A DNA stretch of 64,000 nt from contig CM067307.1 in NCBI GenBank assembly GCA_034231615.1, positions 8,517,937 through 8,581,936 of the forward strand, read 5' to 3'. Positions 58,240 to 64,000 of the stretch are shown in pieces. The DNA is from Meghimatium bilineatum (lineage: Eukaryota; Mollusca; Gastropoda; Stylommatophora; Philomycidae). Positions within the stretch are counted from its first letter, which is position 1; each line of letters opens with the position of its first letter. Position numbers and translations under genes: made by a program. The notes under the pieces are model-generated. The model ran no database searches. It was not told the DNA's origin and was given only the letters and a program-made list of their open reading frames with translations.

Positions 58240-58580
58240 GTCAATGTGTTGCCGGGGTCAGAAATGGAAGAAAATAATAGCAGAGCTGTGATCTGTCATG
58301 TGATCTGTCATGTTATCTGTCATGTGATATGTCATGTGATCTGTCATGTGATATGTCATGTGATCTATCTTGCTTGTCATGATGCTATTAAAAAAGTTTT
58401 TGGAGGGGGGTTGGATGTCTAATCTCGTAGCGGGTCATAATGACCCATAAGTCGTGCCGAAGTTGTATGTGTTGGGTCGAAAGACGAAGATATTGCAGCA
58501 AAGCTGTAAACTGTAGTGCACCAAGATCCGTTCCGCGGACACCACCTTGCTAATCTGCAGGAGTATGAGACCGAACGCCA
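58240..58580 (+). mobile_element. diverged SINE-A with 12-bp expansion inside
   Basis: GTGTTGCCGGGGTCAGAAAT at the left; GTCGTGCCGAAGTTGTATGT, GCAGCAAAGCTGTAAACTGT, and GCTAATCTGCAGGAGTATGA on the right. At 58285-58372 about 8 copies of GATCTGTCATGT replace the TTCCACGCATGTCGTAAAAG region. Confidence 0.7.
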
Positions 58581-58858
58581 GAATCCCAGTTTTAAAGTTT
58601 ATGTGACGACTTGAACCTGTACAATGCTCCATTGGTGGAATACCAGCCAAACTTTCGATAACAATCTAAGGGACATAACCGATTAATTACATAATAACGT
58701 TCATCATGACGTCGTGCTTTCAATGATAAACTCCCTTGTGAAAACGATATTAAGATGTCACTCGTCTATCAAGTATACAATACACACACACTCTAATGTG
58801 TGACCTTTTTTTCTGAATTTCCTCTTACCAACTCAACATAGGATTAGATCTACACAAT

Positions 58859-59130
58859 TCGCCCGTGTGTTGCCGAGGCCCGAAAGGGGAACAAAGAATA
58901 GCAACACTGTTTACCTTCCACACATGTCGTAAAAGGCGACTAAGGAGGTTATGGGATGGAGTTGGCTGTCCCATCCCATATAGGGTCAGTGACCCAAGGC
59001 CATGTTGAAGTTGGATGTGTCAGGTCGAAAGACGCAGATATCGCAGCAATGCTGTAAACCATGGCACAGCGCATTTCGTTCTCCGGACTACACCCTGCTA
59101 ATCTGCAGGAGTTTGAGAACGAACGCAGAA
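58859..59130 (+). mobile_element. SINE-A copy 6, with target-site duplication
   Basis: Full-length, short tail. AGATCTACACAATT (14 bp) stands immediately before the 5' end and immediately after the CGCAGAAG tail. Confidence 0.93.
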
Positions 59131-59470
59131 GATCTACACAATTATCGTGTTACCTTCACCAAGTAGAATTCTTTTTATCAAACGAATGGGTTGTCCACAT
59201 GTTGGTAGCCTATCCTAGCATTTTTTTTATTGTAGTGATTTTCTGAACAATATAAATACTTCAGTAGTTTGTCATTGTTTTCTCAATGTTACGAAAGTTA
59301 ATGTTCAGTTAATGTTAATTAAACACGTGCAGTGGCTCATGTAAAAAGATGACGAAGCGTTTTCAATGGTTGCTGATATATATACAATATATACATTCTG
59401 AAGTCGCGGTTACTGGATTACCAAAACAGTTACCTCCACAAATTTTAGAGTTAAACGTTCTGATATAACC
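59131..59470. other. upstream flank, no gene
   Basis: GATTTTCTGAACAATATAAA at 59240 matches the stretch at 37770 in intron 4; otherwise nothing was recognised. Confidence 0.3.
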
Positions 59471-59477
59471 TATCTCA

Positions 59478-59660
59478 AAGGGGGGGGGTCAATATGACAC
59501 AAAAACAATGCTGAAGTAAGATGTGTCATACCGAAAACGGCCGATATTACAGTCAAGCTGTAAACAATCACACTACACATTTCGTTTTCGGAGTACATTC
59601 TGCTAATCTTCAAAAGTTTCAGGACGGAAAGAGATAAAACAAAGAAGAAGAAGAAGAATC
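59478..59660 (+). mobile_element. SINE-A 3' half, diverged
   Basis: AATGCTGAAGTAAGATGTGT, CAGTCAAGCTGTAAACAAT, GGAGTACATTCTGCTAATCT and an AAGAAGAAGAAGAAG tail. Confidence 0.65.
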
Positions 59661-59794
59661 AATGTTACGTAGAACTGAATAATATTTCCTCGCCTCTAAT
59701 GACGGTTATATATCGCGGTATAGTATACTTTTCATATTTCATAACGAAAGTTAAAGGTAACTGAGATATGAATCATCTTTATAGTTTGCGCTTT

Positions 59795-61915
59795 TTACAT
59801 ATGTACTCAACTATCTAGTCAGTTGTTGCCCAGTATGTACTCAACTATCTAGTCAGTTTTTGCCCAGAATATGTACTCAACTATCTAGTCAGTTGTTACC
59901 CAGAATATGTACTCAATTATCTAGTCAGTTGTTGTCCAGATTATGTACTCAACTATCTAGTCAGTTGTTACCCAGATTATGTACTCAACTATCTAGTCAG
60001 TTGTTGCCCAGATTATGTACTCAACTATCTAGTCAGTTGTTGCCCAGAATATGTACTCAATTATCTAGTCAGTTGTTGTCCAGATTATGTACTCAACTAT
60101 CTAGTCAGTTGTTGCCCAGATTATGTACTCAACTATCTAGTCAGTTGTTGCCCAGAATATGTACTCAATTATCTAGTCAGTTGTTGTCCAGATTATGTAC
60201 TCAACTATCTAGTCAGTTGTTGCCCAGATTATGTACTCAACTATCTAGTCAGTTGTTACCCAGATTATGTACTCAACTATCTAGTCAGTTGTTGCCCAGA
60301 TTATGTACTCAACTATCTAGTCAGTTGTTGCCCAGATTATGTACTCAATTATCTAGTCAGTTGTTGTCCAGATTATGTACTCAATTATCTAGTCAGTTGT
60401 TACCCAGAATATGTACTCAACTATCTAGTCAGTTGTTACCCAGATTATGTACTCAATTATCTAGTCAGTTGTTGCCCAGAATATGTACTCAACTATCTAG
60501 TCAGTTGTTGCCCAGAATATGTACTCAATTATCTAGTCAGTTGTTGTCCAGATTATGTACTCAACTATCTAGTCAGTTGTTGCCCAGAATATGTACTCAA
60601 CTATCTAGTCAGTTGTTGCCCAGAATATGTACTCAACTATCTAGTCAGTTGTTGCCCAGAATATGTACTCAACTATCTAGTCAGTTGTTGCCCAGAATAT
60701 GTACTCAACTATCTAGTCAGTTGTTGCCCAGAATATGTACTCAACTATCTAGTCAGTTGTTGCCCAGAATATGTACTCAACTATCTAGTCAGTTGTTGCC
60801 CAGAATATGTACTCAACTATCTAGTCAGTTGTTGCCCAGAATATGTACTCAACTATCTAGTCAGTTGTTGCCCAGAATATGTACTCAACTATCTAGTCAG
60901 TTGTTGCCCAGAATATGTACTCAACTATCTAGTCAGTTGTTGCCCAGATTATGTACTCAATTATCTAGTCAGTTGTTGCCCAGATTATGTACTCAATTAT
61001 CTAGTCAGTTGTAGCCCAGATTATGTACTCAATTATCTAGTCAGTTGATGCCCAGATTATGTATTCAACTATCTAGTCAGTTGTTGCCCAGAATATGTAC
61101 TCAATTATCTAGTCAGTTGTTGCCCAGAATATGTACTCAACTATCTAGTCAGTTGTTGCTCAGAATATGTACTCAACTATCTAGTCAGTTGTTGCCCAGA
61201 ATATGTACTCAATTATCTAGTCAGTTGTTGCCCAGAATATGTACTCAATTATCTAGTCAGTTGTTGCCCAGAATATGTACTCAACTATCTAGTCAGTTGT
61301 TGCCCAGATTATGTACTCAACTATCTAGTCAGTTGTTGCCCATATTATGTACTCAACTATCTAGTCAGTTGTTGCCCAGAATATGTACTCAATTATCTAG
61401 TCAGTTGTTGCCCAGAATATGTACTCAACTATCTAGTCAGTTGTTGCCCAGATTATGTACTCAATTATCTAGTCAGTTGTTGCCCAGATTATGTACTCAA
61501 CTATCTAGTCAGTTGTTGCCCAGATTATGTACTCAATTATCCAGCCAGTTTTTGCCCAGAATATGTACTCAACTATCTAGTCAGTTGTTGCCCAGAATAT
61601 GTACTCAACTATCTAGTCAGTTGTTGCCCAGATTATGTACTCAATTATCTAGCCAGTTTTTGCCCAGAATATGTACTCAACTATCTAGTCAGTTGTTGCC
61701 CAGAATATGTACTCAGCTATCTATTCAAATGTTGCCCAGAATATGTACTCAACTATCTAGTCAGTTGTTGCCCAGAATATGTACTCAGCTATCTATTCAA
61801 ATGTTGCCCAGAATATGTACTCAACTATCTAGTCAGTTGTTGCCCAGAATATGTACTCAGCTATCTATTCAAATGTTGCCCAGAATATGTACTCAACTCT
61901 TTTGTCAGTTGTTGC
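59795..61915. repeat. 36-bp satellite, about 59 copies (2.1 kb)
   Basis: Unit TTGCCCAGAATATGTACTCA then ACTATCTAGTCAGTTG. Variants are GATTATG, AATTATC, TTACCC and TTGTCC. About 11 consecutive units near 60570-60950 are identical. At 61710-61880 a 72-bp dimer (with AGCTATCTATTCAAATG) is repeated three times. Long plus-strand frames (384 and 304 codons of LPRICTQLSSQL) result from the 12-codon period; a single TAG at 61012-61014 splits them. Confidence 0.97.
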
Positions 61916-62029
61916 CCAGAAACCGTCTCCTTCTTTTTCTGTATCTTTTTTTTCAATGATAAACAACACTATGCATCTACCAAAACATTGTTATGTAAAG
62001 AGTAGAACGTTTTAAATCGTTGTAGGAGT

Positions 62030-62700
62030 CTAATGATACACAACAATAGATTAAACGACAATACTGCTACTACACAACAATTGATGACACGTATATACTG
62101 CTACTACACAACAATTGATGACACGTATATACTGCTACTACACAACAATTGATGACACACGTATATACTGCTACTACACAACAATTGATGACACATGTAT
62201 ATCTCTTCTACAGAACACTGGATTACACGTATATACTGCTACAACACAACAATTGCCTTTTCTATGTCTCTAATACACAATAATTGATATATATATATAT
62301 ATATATATATATACTGCTGCAATACAACAATTTATGACACGTCTATACTTCTGCTGTACTGCAATTGAAGATATGTTTTTGTTATTGCTACAATTGATGA
62401 CACTCAGAAACCTCTACTGCACAACAAATTATGTCTATTCTATAGTTATGCTACAACACAACAATTGATGACACCTCTACACTACTACTACACAACTACG
62501 ACAGGCATGGAGAACTATGACATCCGCCCTATGTGCCAAACTTGGCAAAAGAGGAACTGACTGACTGACAACTATAACACGTTGGCTGTCTATTCTGCTG
62601 CTACACAGCAGTTGATGACACGTCTAAATTATACAACACAACAATTGATGACACGTCTACTACTACTACTACACAACAATTGATGACACGTCTACTACTA
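62030..62700. repeat. 33-bp degenerate tandem repeat
   Basis: CTACTACACAACAATTGATG ACACGTATATACTG repeated about 10 times with decay. It is interrupted by a (TA)n at 62287-62312 and by a LINE scrap at 62497. Confidence 0.85.
62497..62562 (+). mobile_element. LINE ORF2 extreme 3' end
   Basis: Reads DRQAWRTMTSALCAKLGKRG then stop and an ACTGACTGACTGAC tail. The same ending (NRQNWRDLTSALCANF) closes the LINE at 6382-7380. Confidence 0.7.
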
Positions 62701-62754
62701 CTCAAGAACTTCTGCAATCATTCACTATTCACCCAGTCTGATATTGATCATGTA

Positions 62755-62994
62755 TTAGATTGCTTTAGGGTATTTTAAAATTACTCCATTTTGATTTGCA
62801 GAGATGCGCCTCTGGGCTAGCTTTCCGTGCGAAGTTTGGACAGCTATGTAATGGCCGTCATTGATCCGCAACATAGACTGCAGAGTCGCTGACGCAGATT
62901 CGGAAACCATCCTACTATTATCACCTTCAGCTTGCAGTGAGATAACTGAATTTTGTGATCTTCTCATAATAGCAATCTTGGTACCCCTTTTCAT
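62755..62994 (-). CDS. 79-codon ORF of unknown nature
   Basis: MKRGTKIAIMRRSQNSVISL at the start, then SESASATLQSMLRINDGHYI and a basic end. The composition is balanced and unlike the repeat-derived frames nearby. I recognise no domain, and no splice sites or promoter support it. It may be a transposon fragment or a lone exon. Confidence 0.2.
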   Translation of the reverse strand: MKRGTKIAIMRRSQNSVISLQAEGDNSRMVSESASATLQSMLRINDGHYIAVQTSHGKLAQRRISANQNGVILKYPKAI

Positions 62995-62999
62995 AGTTG

Positions 63000-63330
63000 C
63001 AGTATCACGGAAGTAACTTATGTTTAAAAGCTACAAGAGAGGAATGAACTCGAGATCCTGCTTATATTGTCGTTCCTGGTTACATTGTCGTTGAATTATT
63101 CAAAAATTAGACAACCGCGATATATATACTTGGTCATTAACTTCTCGTGATTACCTGAATTGTACTCATTTAATTATTCGTGAGGTCATGAAAGAGGTCA
63201 AGGTTAAAATAACATTTTTAGCAATAACTCGTGACAGGTTCATGAGGATCCCATGAAAATTACTGAACACAAAACTCTCTGACCATATTATTCAATACCT
63301 ATAAAAGATTGAGGGTCCTCAAATAAATTC
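63000..63330. other. no recognised feature
   Basis: Leader of the Tc1-like fragment; no terminal inverted repeat identified. Confidence 0.3.
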
Positions 63331-63353
63331 AGTTGAAAATTCAATGTGCAAGT

Positions 63354-63680
63354 ATGGCTCATCTCACCACAGCACAACGATACATCATCATTGTACGATT
63401 ACATACTAGACAAACACAAGGTGTAATGGACAGACAATTTAATGTGGTTAGAAGCACCATTAGTTGCCTTTGGATGCGATTTCAACAAACTGGCTCAATG
63501 GCAGACCAGCCTCGCAGTAGAAGATCCAGGGTCACAACTCCTGGTGAAAACCGTTTCATACGGCTGCGAAAGGATTTACATCTACGTCCTCCACAGTTCA
63601 GTCAATGCCAGTAGCTCGTAGAATTTCAGATCAAACTGTCAGGAACCGGCTGCACCACGCTGGTCTTTGGGTTTATATAT
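63354..63680 (+). pseudogene. Tc1/mariner-type transposase N-terminus, frameshifted
   Basis: MAHLTTAQRYIIIVRLHTRQ, QFNVVRSTISCLWMRFQQTG, then RSRRSRVTTPGENRFI: the paired helix-turn-helix DNA-binding region and GRPRVTT-like linker of Tc1-like transposases. The frame stops at 63612. In the next frame PVARRISDQTVRNRLHHAGL continues the family's second HTH, so a small indel shifted it. The DDE catalytic domain is absent: after about 63680 the sequence is unrelated. Inactive. Confidence 0.8.
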
Positions 63681-63896
63681 ATGTCATTTTAACGGTTTTG
63701 TGTATAGCATGACTCGCATGTTACGGTTAGCCGCAGAATCACGCGTATTCGTTTAGCTTAGTGGTTCTTAGTATGGACCATATAGTCCCCCTAGGGATTA
63801 AATAGCCTACTGAGGAACTTCGACGAAATTGTATGAAATTGGGAGATGATATACAGGTCCAGAAGGGGTCACTTGAAAGGTGACCACTTGAACAAT

Positions 63897-64000
63897 AATA
63901 AAACTAGAATTATAGCAATAAACAAAAAAGTAGAGCGGAAGAAAACAAGAATTATAGCGATAAACAAAAAAGTAGAGCGGTAGAAAACAAGAATTATAGC
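63897..64000. repeat. 42-47-bp tandem repeat running off the edge
   Basis: AAGAATTATAGCRATAAACA then AAAAAAGTAGAGCGG repeated at least 2.3 times. Confidence 0.9.

Noticed and set aside
59860..61959. Two long open frames of LPRICTQLSSQL repeats (384 and 304 codons)
   Set aside because: They follow from a 36-bp satellite whose period is divisible by three. No start context, signal or non-repeat domain supports a protein.

Overview
The window is animal nuclear DNA: intron-rich, AT-rich and packed with minisatellites, SINEs and decayed non-LTR retrotransposons (LINEs). Nothing in it looks prokaryotic. I infer a lophotrochozoan invertebrate, plausibly a mollusc, from the divergence of the one conserved gene and the style of the repeats. 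This placement is not proven by the sequence.

The backbone is one gene on the minus strand, read from 51339 down to at least 2345. Thirteen exons assemble with GT/AG junctions and matching phases into an open frame of 1109 codons plus 2 nt. Its domain order is HHD1, PDZ1, PDZ2, HHD2, then a long disordered tail. This is the order of whirlin (WHRN), the Usher-complex scaffold of actin-based protrusions and cilia. Several exons (the 43-nt microexon at 30548, and those at 22571, 20544, 8736 and 7807) are too short to stand out as ORFs. I found them by following splice phase and alignment to the vertebrate protein as I recall it. The C-terminal PDZ3 was not found and may lie beyond the left edge.

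Layout, left to right: 1-2.3 kb, array and LINE scrap. 2.3-9 kb, exons 13 to 11 with a LINE inserted in a tandem array. 9-20.5 kb, intron 10, holding SINEs, LINE pieces and an antisense transposon-like ORF (12992-14674) with a single TGA. 20.5-27.8 kb, exons 10 to 8, whose introns are mostly minisatellite. 27.8-37.3 kb, exons 7 to 5. 38.2-45.1 kb, exons 4 to 2. 45.1-51.1 kb, intron 1, with LINE and SINE remains. 51.3-64 kb, upstream flank, dominated by arrays including a 2.1-kb 36-bp satellite, and ending in a broken Tc1-like transposase.

The most unusual feature is the load of roughly 50 unrelated tandem arrays. One 39-bp array overlaps the splice acceptor of exon 9 and repeats that acceptor about 23 times. 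One 36-bp array has grown in frame inside a LINE reverse transcriptase. One 16-bp array carries 25 TATA/MEF2-like boxes. Apart from whirlin and the mobile elements I see no gene system; the rest is repeat biology.
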